Positions 24,010 to 35,130 of a DNA stretch of 64,000 nucleotides are shown here, one piece after another. Origin of the DNA: Eupeodes corollae (Eukaryota; Arthropoda; Insecta; Diptera; Syrphidae). The position numbers were made by a program, and so were the translations under genes. Location: assembly GCF_945859685.1 (NCBI RefSeq), contig NC_079149.1:39025136-39089135 (forward strand). The letters run 5' to 3'. Numbering within the stretch: position 1 is the first letter of the stretch; each line of letters opens with the position of its first letter. Below the pieces are notes generated by a model, which had not been told where the DNA came from, ran no database searches, and worked only from the letters and a program-made list of their open reading frames with translations.

Positions 24010-25515
24010 TCATCATTCCTTCTTATGACCATGGAAAGATAGATCGATATCCAGTGTTGGCCAGATGTTTTTTGTGACCTGACACGTGGTGATATTGTTC
24101 CACCTGGTTCCTGCCCTCCTCACGGCGTCTTGCATTAGCAACAGTTTACAAGAAGCGATTGGTATGCCAGTACTTGCCAAACGTGGTAGGATGGGCTGTA
24201 CTGTACCGTTCCTGGCGAGTTCATCTGTCTTTGAGTTACCTGGAATGTCTCTATGGCCCGGCAAGCAAAGTTGAATATTAAACTGTTGTGCCATCTCCAT
24301 TAGAGATGATCGACAGTTATAGATTGTTATAGAGTTTGAAGAGACATAGTCCAGAGATTTGATAGCGGCTGGCTATCTGAGAAAATACGGATATCAGATG
24401 TCGATATCAGTCTTGCCAGGACAAGACTTCCTTTATCCTTACTCCACCAACCCCTTCTTTTGTTTTTGACCCATCTGTGTAAAAATTGATTGACTCATCC
24501 TTCAAGAATGTCCTTTCCTTCCGAAAAGATCTGGGAGGTATAGAAATCTGTCGAATTGCAGTTGGGGGATGGTGTAGTCCGTGTGCTTTGGAATTGATTC
24601 TAAATACCTAAGAAATACTGAGTGGCCAATGTTGTTGTTAGTCCACTGCGACGAAACTTTGAGGAGAATAGCAGAGCTTGCAGCTATTTGTTTGCTAAAT
24701 ATGTCAAGAGGTGTAAGGTAGAGTAAGGTGTCCAGTGCAGCAGACGGGGTCGTGCGAAGCGATCCGCTTATACATAGGCAGGCTGAACGTTGAACTTTAT
24801 TTAACTTATCCCTGTTTATACCTTTCTCTAAAGCAGTCCACCATACTGCTACACCGTACGTTAAAATCGGTCTGATTACCGATGTGTATAGCCAATGCGT
24901 GATTCTGGGCTGTAAACCCCATTTATTACCAATAGCTTTTTTGCAAGAAAATATAGCTACAGTAGCTTTTTTGACTCTTTCGTTTACGTTGCGTTTCCAA
25001 TTTAGTTTTTTGTCTAAGACAAGACCTAGGTATTTAGCCTCGTCTGAGAATTTTAATTGGATTCCTTTAATATAAGGAGGGTTGACAAAGGGAATTTTGT
25101 ATCTCCTCGAAAATAAGACCAGATCGGTTTTGTGTGGGTTAACACCCAGTCCACACCGATCAGCCCAAAGTATTAGTCTGTCCAAGGCATTTTGTAAGAG
25201 TGTTTTCCTGCTTTCCTGAAACTGCTATAGTAACGTCGTCCCGATAGGCTATCACTCTGAAACCCTCCGCATCTAGACTAGTTAGGATTTCATTCACCAC
25301 TGGGTTCCTGAGGAGAGGGGATAGAACACCACCTTGCGGTGTCCTCTACGAAAGAATCGTTTTCCAGAAGAGTTGCCCAGTTTTGAGTTAATTATTCTGC
25401 TAGTAAGCATTAAATGAATTAACTCCCGAAGCGAACTCCCTACATTAAGAGATGTTAGTGCAGATGTGTCCACGTTGTTAAGGGCACCTTCGATGTCAAT
25501 GAAAGCAACCATAGT
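24010..25515 (-). pseudogene. LINE fragment with RT and RNase H (LOA/I group)
   Basis: Read right to left, 25512-25294 gives the RT segment after the fingers (VAFIDIEGALNNVDTSAL, then a broken QGGVLSP region). About 25255-25230 gives the catalytic box as AYRDD in place of the usual YADD. 25185-24502 gives the thumb and connection (WADRCGLGVNPHKTDLVLFSRR, KYLGLVLDKKLNWKRNV, LYTSVIRPILTYGVAVWW). About 24480-24013 gives RNase H ending in LPGHRDIPGNSKTDELAR. Frameshifts separate the blocks and the endonuclease is absent. A related RNase H scrap is at 33240-33790. Confidence 0.8.
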
Positions 25516-25529
25516 GAATATCTAGGAGT

Positions 25530-26750
25530 AACTTTACCATGAAATTTGAACATGAAAAGACATTTAAAAGAAAAACTGATAGAGGCGAAATCAGAGCAAC
25601 TGGCGCAACATGGAATAGAATAATAAAATTATAGCTCATAGCAGCAAGTTTATAATATTTGAAGCATCAATACTTTTTTATGCTGTAGAGAATTATGAAA
25701 CGAAGCTTCTACATAGTTATTCCTAACTAAGTCATCATGTTGCAAAGGAGCACATAATGAAAGTTTTGAAAAATGGATGATGTTCAACTTCCAAAAACAA
25801 TAGCTCTTCGAACTATAAGGACTATAATAAGCTGGTGGATGTGGTGACAGAATATGGGATAGGACTAAAATTGAAAAATACAAGTAACGAAGAATTAGAA
25901 ACTTTGCTTTACCATCTTATTTCTGCAGTAGACTTAAAGCCTCCCACCCTTGTCTTCTTTTTAATTTTATATGAAAGGATTCCATTCGATTTTCTTAACT
26001 AAAATATCGAGAGAAGGGCTAACAGGCATAAGTTTTATTTTTGAATACTTTCAAAAAGTTAACAAAAAAACACAATTCTTTGATGTTAGGCAAAAAAGAC
26101 TTAAGTCAGAAACTGGTCGGAAATGTCTAATGTCGTATGTTATTAGAATATTTAACAGGTGTTCTTGATTCACGTTGTTAATATTAAACGAAAAAGACAA
26201 AAAAAGGCCGTAACACCAAATAAAAAACCTTAGGACTTAGGACCTTCTAATCTAACGTCAAAGAATTATTTACAATTAAGGTTTTTAATGATGAGTTTTA
26301 TTGTAAGCTGTAACAAGGTACTTAAAGGATGCTATATATTTGATTTCCTTAAGGAAGGGTGTTTGATAATTGATGCAACGTTATTCTTATAAAAATATTG
26401 ATGGAGCAGAGCTTGGTAACTGCTCCTACTTCGCATGGTGCCTGAAATGTAGATATGTATTTAAAGGACATTTTTCCGATGAAGTAAGTAAGCAGTCTTT
26501 TTTCATCGAGCTTTTTTAGACTTGCAATTCTAGGTACGTGTCTACTTGCTTAAAAACTGCATAAGGTAGGGAATTTCATAATAGTGGATGGGCTATCTAA
26601 ATTGGGATTTTTTTTACATACATATACGAGTAGGAGCCATATACCTTCACACCAACTTTAATTACTCAATAGAGTAAAAAAACGCGACTATTTTATAGCA
26701 GTATCAATATTGAATAGTGTTTGTACTATGTACATATCTACACTCTGTTG
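25530..26750. other. non-coding, nothing recognised
   Basis: No recognisable gene, repeat end or RNA is visible. It leads into the GC-richer 5' region of the MADF-BESS gene. Confidence 0.4.
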
Positions 26751-26929
26751 TATGTAAGTACGTTGTATATATTTATTTAGTGTAAAAAAAAACAATACTG
26801 CTTCCTACCGCCCACGACAACAACTCTCTTCGCAATATGTAGGCCTGAACAAAATAAAATAAAACAAAAAATTATACACAAATTACAAAAATACAAAAAT
26901 AAAAGCAGAAAAAATACCAAACCGCCCAA

Positions 26930-27836
26930 GTACCCACCGCCCCACCTCTTCTCCTTGTCGTCCCATCATCGCCGCATTGCCTTTCCGTTCAGTCCAGGCA
27001 CCAGGGAAAACCTTGTACGCGTTATCCTCTACGTCGACGTCGAAGTCGACGTCCACATATTAAACGGCAACGGTATACGAGTAATAGAGTATACGAACGA
27101 AGAGCGAGATCGGGAAAAAATAAAAAGCGGTATCCCGCCTGCGTCATGTTTCAATTCCGAGACGCTTGGTATCGCTCGATGGTGGCCGTTGTCATTGTCC
27201 TGGGGCGTCGTCGTTCGTTAAACCCTCAACTTCCCTCCCATACCCATCATACCCATACCCATACCTCCTGGTTCCATATCACCGTCACCGTCATCGTCAT
27301 CGTCCTCCTCATCAGCAACAGCAATCTCAACCCCCCCCCGTTCTTCTCCTCACGCCAACCCAACTCCCCCTCTCTATCCAATACCCTACCCATCGCCCTA
27401 ACAACCATGTTTTGCTCTCATCATCATCCCTTATATCGATTGAGCTACATTGCGCTGGCATATACGCGAATGTACCGCCATGCCAGCGGTCTATGACGGC
27501 CACAACTCCGACAGCAGTCCACAGTTCCGGGCGGACGTCAGTTCAGTGTCGTTGGTTGGTTGGTGTACGCTGGCTTTATGTAGTATCACTTCCAATTCCA
27601 GTTGCTCCTGCTGCTCTCCATTAAGTTGATTGCAAAACGACAACAACAACAACCAAAAATAATTCCCTGCTTTTCTTCGGTTCGGCGGCAGCAGCGGCGC
27701 GGCAACCGTTTTCGTTTCGTACTTCGTGCAAGTGAGTGGTTCAAAAAGTGTGATGTTTTGAAAACTTTAACAAAAGAAGAAGAAAAAAAAAAAAGAAAAC
27801 AAAATATATACATAACTTACAATTATTAATTTCGGA
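26930..27836 (+). promoter_or_regulatory. promoter and 5' leader of isoform A
   Basis: The composition changes sharply from AT-rich to GC-rich with CG dinucleotides, triplet and hexamer repeats (CCCATA units at 27237-27265, GTCGAC-type words at 27030-27055). A consensus arthropod initiator TCAGTT is at 27538-27543, with a second TCAGTG overlapping it at 27543-27548. No good TATA box is placed 30 bp upstream of these. The 19-bp word at 27127-27145 recurs exactly upstream of exon 1B. Long frames here on both strands are low-complexity by-products. The transcription start is inferred, not shown. Confidence 0.5.
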
Positions 27837-27975
27837 ATGGACAACACAGTGGAGTTTATTAATGTGGTCAAGCGTTACGATGCAATATACAATGTTGGCA
27901 CCCCAGAGTACAAGAACTTCGAAGCCAAGGGACGCGCGTGGCATGCAGTTGCGGAGGAAGTTGGAGTTTCTGTAG
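27837..27975 (+). CDS. MADF-BESS protein, alternative first exon 1A
   Basis: This exon starts with ATG at 27837 and ends at a consensus donor (G|GTAAGT at 27976), leaving phase 1. Its 46 codons encode VEFINVVKRYDAIYNV, then YKNF, then GRAWHAVAEEVGV, the first half of a MADF (Myb/SANT-like) DNA-binding domain. The missing second half is encoded by exon 2 at 50651, 22.7 kb downstream, in matching phase. With exons 2 and 3 the isoform is 382 aa. Exon 1B (47882) is a paralogous alternative for exactly this part. MADF-BESS proteins are nuclear transcriptional regulators. I do not recognise which fly gene this is. Confidence 0.85.
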
Positions 27976-28457
27976 GTAAGTCGTAAGTACTCGTAAGTAA
28001 GTTTTTCTTTATCTTTTTATTTTCCATTTTCTATTCTTTACGATAATGAGATGAGGGAAAACATAAAAATCAAAGAATGAATAAGTGAGAAAATGGTGGA
28101 ATGCAATATGTGGATTGTGTACCTATAGAAAAGAGATTCTCAAAGTTTGTGTAAGTGCTCTCTTGCATTTTTGTTGTTGTTATAGCGAGGAACTGAACGA
28201 GCAATTTTTGCACACATAAAATAATATATCTACATTTTTATGAAACAGTAGAAATGGGATATTCGGTATAAGTTATTGCTTTGTTTTCCTACATTTATCT
28301 CAAAACCGTTAAAAAATTTTAGATTCTCAACTATCTTTTTAATACAGGGTAGAATTTTTAACAAGTGGCCTTTAAATTACTTAATTTGAAACTTAATTAT
28401 CTTCCAAATCTACTTCTTTCTCATGATGTGTGTTATCAATTTATCCGAAAAATTGTA

Positions 28458-29748
28458 CAGTGGTGGACAAGAATTTAGCACACTTGTTAAAGAAAATAAA
28501 AACCATTTAATTTTCAATTTGGTTTCTTATTATGAAAATAGTTATATTTTATTTACATTAGATGTACATAGCACCATGTTTTCATAGTACTGCACCAAAT
28601 ATGTTTAACATCTGTAAGAAGAAAAAAGTATGGAATGTATAAACATCAATTTTTCACCTGGACACGAATTTAGCACATTCAATAGTTTCTTGGTAACATT
28701 TTACTTACCGTTATCAATTCTAAGTTTTTCTTAGTTTTTGGTAGGGAACCCTTTATTTTGCAGTACAGACGCAATTCTTCTTGGAAAACTTTCAACCAAA
28801 GCCTCACATCTGGTCCATTTTGGTGTCAATTTTTACGATGGGCCAACGCAGTGCCATGAAAAAGCAGCCCAGCCATAACGTTGCCTCTACCGTGTTTCAC
28901 CGTCTTAATGGTGTACCTTGGATCATATTCCCTGTTTTTTGGACGCCATACATATTTTTTCTCATCCGATCCGAACCGGCAGAGTTTGGATTCATCGCTC
29001 CAGAACACGTCTTTCCAGAAACTAATAATTTTTTCTAGTTTTTAAAATTTTTTTTTGAAACAAGCGGTTTTGTCTGAGCAACGCTGCACCCACGTAGATT
29101 GTTTTCATTTAATCGGCGTGTTATGGTCCTTGAGGAAACATTTACTCCATAGTTCGTTGAAAGTTCGCTTCGAATGGCACTGGAGGTCTTAAACGGATCC
29201 TTGGTCGATGATAACCTATAAATAATTATATCTTCATTTGTAGTTGTTTTTCTGGCCCGGGGGTTTTGTTTAACGTTTTCAATCACTCCAAACTTTTTGA
29301 AATGACGAAGAGCATTAAACCAACTTCCTGGAGCATTCTAACAACCTAGAAATGTCTGTTACCGTCCGCCCTTTAGACTTCATTTTCAAGATTAGACTTC
29401 TTTTTCCTTTGAGCACCTTTCTCCTTTTACCATGCCTAATTAATTTAGATCATTAAGGGAATATTTAATTACCTCAATAATTATTATAAACACAAAAAAT
29501 AAAAATACACTCTTTGATTGCAAAACGGGATACATTTATGTTCAGCTAAAAACAACGCAAATCACAAACAATCTTCTTTTTTCGCAAAACGGTATTTTAC
29601 TTTGTAATTATTTACACATTTTTATTACCATATAAGGGAGTCATAGTAACAACATAAAAATGAACCGTTACTTGCAAGTAATAAAGAATTGAAAGTAAAA
29701 AAAAATACTTGTACTCTTTTCATTGTGCTAAATTCGTGTCCACCACTA
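28458..29748 (-). mobile_element. Tc1-like element, copy B (defective)
   Basis: Same family as 8093-9448. The ends are inverted repeats of about 28 bp starting (C/T)AGTGGTGGACA with TA on both sides (28456-28457, 29749-29750). The minus-strand relic has the HTH-type part (29420-29035) and the DESKL box with the first Asp (about 28990). The part holding the second and third catalytic residues is deleted. Unlike copy A it keeps the transposase C-terminal tail (ESFPRRIASVLQNKGFPTKN, about 28800-28735). A frameshift lies in the GNVMAG region. Confidence 0.87.
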
Positions 29749-29754
29749 TATATA

Positions 29755-30950
29755 TGTTATTTTAGATGCTTACTGAGAAAAATTATTAGCCAAGTTCATC
29801 TTGGAAGTGATTTTTTTTTTAGTTTTGTTTGACATTTAAACATAAATGGAAATTTATTTTGAAACTTAAACCGTGTCGTTTTTGGTGTATTTTATGGGTT
29901 AGTGGAATGATTGTTCCGTACTTCTTTCAAAACGATGCTGGCCAGTTCTTAAGTAGTACATAAAACCATGATTACTGAATGAACAACTTGTCACAAACTT
30001 CTGAATTGGTCTCCAAGATCGTGCGATTTATACCAGCTTCAGTATTTTCTTTGGGGCTACGTGGAGTCGCTAGTCTTCACCGAAAAATCTACGTTATTGC
30101 CAATATATGTACGGGCACAAATGTTGTGAAATACATCGAAAATTGGACCCCCACATTAGATTACGTCTAAGCCAGCCGAGGCGATCATATTTCAGGATTT
30201 ATATTTAAATTATAATACTAGAAGACTATTTTTCGAATTAAGTAAATTTCATGTCGATTAACAAAAAAAATTAACTATCTATAATTCCGTTTCAAAGTTC
30301 TATGCCTCGAAAAAACACCCTTTACATAGGGTACTCTCGAAAAGGTATAAATATTGTCTTATTTCAACAAATTAAACAAAAATAGATACGATTTATTTAC
30401 CTAATACAAATTACTGACTTTCTTTATGAAGTTTCAACAAATTGGAGCACATATATTGAAATGAGACAAAAGGTCGAACATTTCCCTTAAACATAAATAA
30501 TTTATTTAGTTGAATACCTTTTTCGATAATTGCTTTTCACTGTGAGATTTATTATGTGCCTAAGTTAGTGCTTCCCACTTTTTTGGACTAACGGTTAAAC
30601 ATCTATAAAAAAGAAAGTATTGGGTTAAGGATACCAATAAATCTTAGACATTGTTAAATATTCTTTAAGCCTTCTTATATTTGTCAATCTAGAAGTCTTT
30701 TAGACTTTGCTGTTCACTTGTGAAAAATCACAGTCTTTATTTTAAAGAGAAGATACATTTGGTTCAAGATTTATATATCAGAATCGAAACTAATTCGGCA
30801 ATCCCAGATCGGAGATATAATTTGGATGCTCAAAGAAACACAAAATTGACGTAAAGTAGTATTAAAAGCCCAATTTTAAACACTTTTATAAGTTTTTGTC
30901 TCCATAAATACTGCAAAATTAGCAAAAAATTGAAGTAAACAATAAAATAA
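29755..30950. other. non-coding intronic DNA
   Basis: AT-rich with no recognised gene, RNA or transposon end. The frame at 29979-30170 (+) has no recognisable similarity. Confidence 0.4.
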
Positions 30951-30957
30951 CTCTTAG

Positions 30958-31230
30958 CCCGCCAATGATGACTTATACTGGTCTTTGAGACCGGGTGTCC
31001 GATAAAATGCGAATAAATTTCTTCTCCGTTATTGTTTTTTGTTGAATTTGTGTATTGTTATAAAAGAGCTTCTGTTGATTTAATATCATTGTTTCATTGT
31101 CAAGCAGCATATATTTTACAAAACACAAAATATTAGTAACACTTTTTGAAAAATCTCCAGTTGAAAAACCCGGTCCGTGAGACCGGCGTCACCATTGATC
31201 AAAGTCAAATTTTACGTCACCAATGGCGGG
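30958..31230. mobile_element. piggyBac-like MITE, copy 2
   Basis: The ends are CCCGCCAATGATGAC (30958-30972) and GTCACCAATGGCGGG (31216-31230), 13 of 15 matching as inverted repeats. Flanks are TTAG on both sides (30954-30957, 31231-31234). Near each end is an extra palindrome of type GGTCT...AGACC, followed by a conserved ACCCGGTCC word. The CCC...GGG ends and four-base TTAR duplication suggest piggyBac ancestry; TTAG in place of TTAA is unusual. It is non-coding. Copy 1 is at 9904-10170. Confidence 0.75.
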
Positions 31231-31234
31231 TTAG

Positions 31235-31921
31235 ACTCAGTAAAATATGATCCGGAATCACAATTTTGTTCATTACTTTTTAAGCCGATCTTTAGCGAAT
31301 ACTATACTCGAATGTCTTTTGCAATCAGACATGGAATATTAAGGAAGTTAAACCCTTTAAGTATAAAAGTGTCGCTGCGGTAAGAGAAAAAAAAGAAATT
31401 TCTTTGGAGTTTTTGGAAAACGAATAACACGTGGCTTATTCTCATACAAATTTAGATTTAGATTTTTAATTTCTTATTTGTTCCTAAGCTTAAAAGCTCA
31501 TTTTAAAAAGTGCTTCTCATCGATGTGACTTTTGAATATAAGTTTGTAGTTAAAAGTAACCCCAAGATCAAGTTTTGAAGAAGAAATAAACCGCATGTGA
31601 AAAATTGTATGACCAGAAAAATCTTATGTTTAAAAAAAGATTTCGGCAAGTGACCGTTGTGGGTGGATTGGAAAAATTCCAGCAAAAAACACCAATTATC
31701 CACCACTTTTTGCAGCCATTAGGATCGTATGTCAAAAGTAACGCGCTAAATAATGAAAATTTGTTCAATCGTCTCGGTCGCGGGCGGCGCGAGATAATGC
31801 GCTCTCCAAAATTGTATTTCGATAAATTGACTGCTTCGTTGGCTCTATAGCATGTAGCGCGCGCCGCCGTCTTGTTAAAACCAAAGGTGGTTCACATCAG
31901 CATTTTCATTTAGCATTATTC
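31235..31921. other. unexplained intronic DNA with CpG-rich inverted repeat
   Basis: A + strand frame at 31605-31850 (81 codons) resembles nothing I know. GGCGGCGCG (31783-31791) and CGCGCCGCC (31860-31868) form a 9-bp perfect GC-only inverted repeat, odd in such AT-rich surroundings. Nothing else is recognised. Confidence 0.35.
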
Positions 31922-31925
31922 ATTA

Positions 31926-32638
31926 GCTGCGTTCAATCTCAGAAAGATAGGGTATATGGACACCTTTTTGTTAGTGTTTTACGTGTAAAATAACAGCTGA
32001 TCAAAAACAGCTGCAATGTCAAAAAAGGAATCCAAAGGTATTCCCGAATTTCCTGAGATATGTAGGTACTGACAGAACAGCTGATTCAACACATAGTTGA
32101 ATTTCAAGAAACTTGAAAATTGGTTTCAGCTTATTGTGTTTGTTGGTAAACAAAAAGATACAAAATGTTAGTTGAAGTTGAGTTTAAGGATGTTCTGTAC
32201 ATAATAGACGATGAAGAAGCTTTTTGCCTCTTATATGTATCTAACTATGTATATCTAAGTATTTTCAATTCATAATAGTCCACGTTGCTGTTAAGATAGT
32301 TTTTTGTTAAACTTAAATTTTTTAAAACCAGAGATTTCGCAAATAAATTATTAATCGTATAGAATTCAAATTGAGCTAAGAGAAAATTTAACATAGATTA
32401 CAGATTAAGGCTATCAATTCATCATCTTCTGACGAATCAGTTGAATTATAAATTAAATGTTTTATAATACAACAATTTTGACTTCGAAGCTTAAATGTTT
32501 ATCTGCTTTTTGTGTACAACTGATAGTTGTTTTTATTTTTTGACAGCTATAGCAATAAAGCTACCCAACTCGTTCAACAAGGTATTTAAAAATCCACCTA
32601 TCCAAGATTCCCTATCCAACACGAGATTGAACGCAACC
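31926..32638. mobile_element. 713-bp MITE
   Basis: TGCGTTCAATCTC is perfect at both ends in inverted orientation (31928-31940, 32623-32635), followed at nearly the same distance by GATAGGG on both sides. ATTA flanks both ends (31922-31925, 32639-32642). There is no coding capacity. The superfamily is uncertain; a TTA/TWA-type duplication within ATTA would fit PIF/Harbinger. Confidence 0.65.
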
Positions 32639-32644
32639 ATTATG

Positions 32645-33235
32645 AAATGACAAACAATTGATAACTGTCAAAAAGACCAAAGTATCGCCATATTGAAAAA
32701 CACACCAGTTATGATTTTAATTTCACAAACAGTTCTATTTTTCTTATTAAAGACTTAATGAAGTAAGTTTAAAGTGATTGTGCCTAGAATTTTGTTATAA
32801 ATTTCACATAATAAGTGATATGCAGAATCTATTTGATCAATCTCATGAGACCGAAGCGTTCACAAATCGATGTCCGTTACTTGTTTTGAAATTTGATCCT
32901 GTTTTATATTTTTTAATGAGTGTTTTAACTGTGAAAACTAACTCTTACTCTTGTGCCAATGTTCCTTAGTTTTTTTAAGCGATTTTATGTGACATACCTT
33001 AAAAAAAGATCAAACATTTTAAACCCTTATAACTTCAGACCAATCAATCCCGATCCTTTCTTTTAAGCTCAATGAAGCAGATTAAGGTTCTTACGAAACG
33101 TGAGATACTGATTATGTTAACGTGATTGAGGTCGTTTAGAGCCTTAAAGAAGAATTCTCCTAGTTAATTATTGCGTTTTTCAGCTATGTTGTTGTACGTT
33201 TTCACCTCTTTTTGATCCATACGAGCTTATATGCG
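32645..33235. other. non-coding intronic DNA
   Basis: No gene, RNA or transposon end recognised. A + frame at 32778-32969 is not convincing. Confidence 0.4.
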
Positions 33236-33239
33236 ATTT

Positions 33240-33790
33240 TGTGTAGGCCAGTTGATTTTTTGTGACCTGATACGTGGTGATGATATTCAACCTGTTGTTT
33301 GACTTCTTCATAGTGTCCTACATTAGCAATAGTTTACATGTATAGCGATTGGTATGCCAGCATTAACCAAACGTGGTAGAATGGGTTGTACTGTAATATT
33401 TCTGGCAAATTCATCTGTCTTACAATTTCCTGGAAAATTTGTGTGGCCCGGCACCCATCAAAGGTGAATATTAAACTATTGTGCCATCTGCATTAGAGAT
33501 GATCGACAGTAATGGACTATTATAGAATTTTTAAAGATAGAAACCAGATATTTTATAGCGGGATATCTGAGAAAATACGGATATCATGCTAGAACTCTTG
33601 GTTTCCCTCATCCTTGAATTGACTCAAACACAGATCTCTACGAACTGTTGCGCTACCCTTTTTTATAATATGTAGTCAGGACAAGACTTCTTTTATCGCC
33701 AAAAGTTCTGCCTGGAACATGCTACAATGATTGGGAAGGCGGAATGAGAGACTTAATTTCAGTCGACAGCTGATACAAATAAAGAAGTAT
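33240..33790 (-). pseudogene. LINE scrap, RNase H region
   Basis: This is clearly homologous in DNA to 24057-24450 (shared stretches such as GCGATTGGTATGCCAG and AAACGTGGTAGAATGGG). It covers the RNase H end of the same LINE family on the minus strand. It is more diverged, with many indels and stops, and has no flanking RT. Confidence 0.65.
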
Positions 33791-33794
33791 AATG

Positions 33795-34158
33795 TTGTGT
33801 ATATGTTTTCAGAAAAAGATAAACGATTTTAAAGCTAAATTTACGCGGGCTGCAGAAAATGCTAAGAACATCAGATAGTTCATGAAATTGATCTAGAATC
33901 GTGATTTGCTTACTTACACTTTTATCTCAATATCAGTGATGCAAAAAATAATAGAAACGAATTAAGAATGGTACTGTATTTTTGAAACTGAATTTTGTAT
34001 TGGTTAAAATTACACTTTTATTTCAATTAACGCATAATCGAAACTTTCAACTTAGAATTAACCACCCTGACACATATCTTGAAAAGTGTGGAATACCATC
34101 AATTTGTGTTATTTTAAACTGTAAGGTGTCCTTGTCTCTTGCCCTTTTTTATATTGAG
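33795..34158. other. non-coding intronic DNA
   Basis: AT-rich, nothing recognised. It leads to the insertion site of the LTR retrotransposon. Confidence 0.4.
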
Positions 34159-34162
34159 CGCG

Positions 34163-34490
34163 AGTTATGAATCTTCATAAATATATATATATACAATATC
34201 AATGTAATCATAACCCTTACTTAATGTTCATTATAAATAATATTATATTTCATTTAAATTTGATTGTCAGCACATAGTTGCTTTATTTTGAATTTGTAAA
34301 CTAAAACCATTTAAATTCAGGTGTGAGAAGCCTTCTGCATTTCCGTTCTCACACCAAATAATAAATATGTATCTATAGTTTGTTCTCATTGTGAAGGTTA
34401 TGAATTAAAAATCTTGTGCATTTGATTTTTGGACGTCGACAAATAAAGTTGTTTATTTTTTTAAAAAAAACTTTCGTTGTTAACTTAATT
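34163..34490 (+). repeat. 5' LTR
   Basis: Starts AGTTATGAATC and ends ACTTAATT, 328 bp. AATAAA at 34442-34447 is a likely polyadenylation signal in the R/U5 part, and GTGTGAGAA...TTCTCACAC forms a hairpin around 34321-34354. It is identical in my reading to 41713-42040. Confidence 0.93.
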
Positions 34491-34500
34491 GGCGCAGTCG
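34490..34500 (+). promoter_or_regulatory. primer binding site, tRNA-Ser type
   Basis: TGGCGCAGTCG begins at the last base of the LTR. It matches the 3' end of insect tRNA-Ser, the primer used by the 17.6/297 group of errantiviruses, and sets the start of minus-strand DNA synthesis. Confidence 0.85.
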
Positions 34501-34532
34501 TGCGGATTTCTTTTTTTCACAAAAAAAAAAAA

Positions 34533-34793
34533 ACACAACGGTTTATTGTGTAAAACAATACAGTTAATCGTGTTGAATAAAATAGAAAAACACAACGGTT
34601 TATTGTGTAAAATCAAAAACACTACTGTTAATAATGAATAATAAAATACGAAAATCACAACGGTTTATTGTGTAAAATCAAAAAAAAAAAAAATAAAAAA
34701 AAAACAGTACTGTTAATAGTGAATAATAAAATAAGAAAATCACAACGGTTTATTGTGGATACTAAAAACAAAAAAGACACCGGTTAACTGTGA
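34533..34793 (+). repeat. leader repeats with small hairpin
   Basis: CACAACGGTTTATTGTG occurs four times, at 34534-34550, 34591-34607, 34656-34672 and 34741-34757. A degenerate fifth copy (CACCGGTTAACTGTG) lies near 34778-34792. Each unit is a 5-bp inverted repeat (CACAA/TTGTG) around CGGTTTA. Spacing is 57, 65 and 85 bp, with poly(A) stretches between. This is the position where gypsy carries its insulator repeats, but the sequence is different. Confidence 0.75.
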
Positions 34794-35130
34794 ATACTGT
34801 GAAAAAGACACAAAGAACTTACGCAACAACAGAAGTACAACACCTTCATCAAACCAGGAACCTGCTACAGCAAAGAAGAACTTTACCAGACCGAAATTCA
34901 GGATAGGAAACAATGTTCTACTGGATTGTTTTAATGTGAGTTCTGTATTGATGAATATTGTTCATTTCCTTAATCAAATTGCCTTTCTAATTAGATATAA
35001 ATAATAAAATAAATTAATTTAAGCCTAGAAAAAAAAATATATTATAAAGTTGGTTCTAAATAATTCTAAATAATAATTAAGAAAAAAAAAGTAGTAATAT
35101 TAATAATAATATATATATTTTTTTTAACAT

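Noticed and set aside
26955..27624. Long frames in three phases upstream of exon 1A
   Set aside because: They are Pro/Ser/His-rich translations of GC-rich simple repeats, overlap each other, and lie in the 5' leader or promoter.
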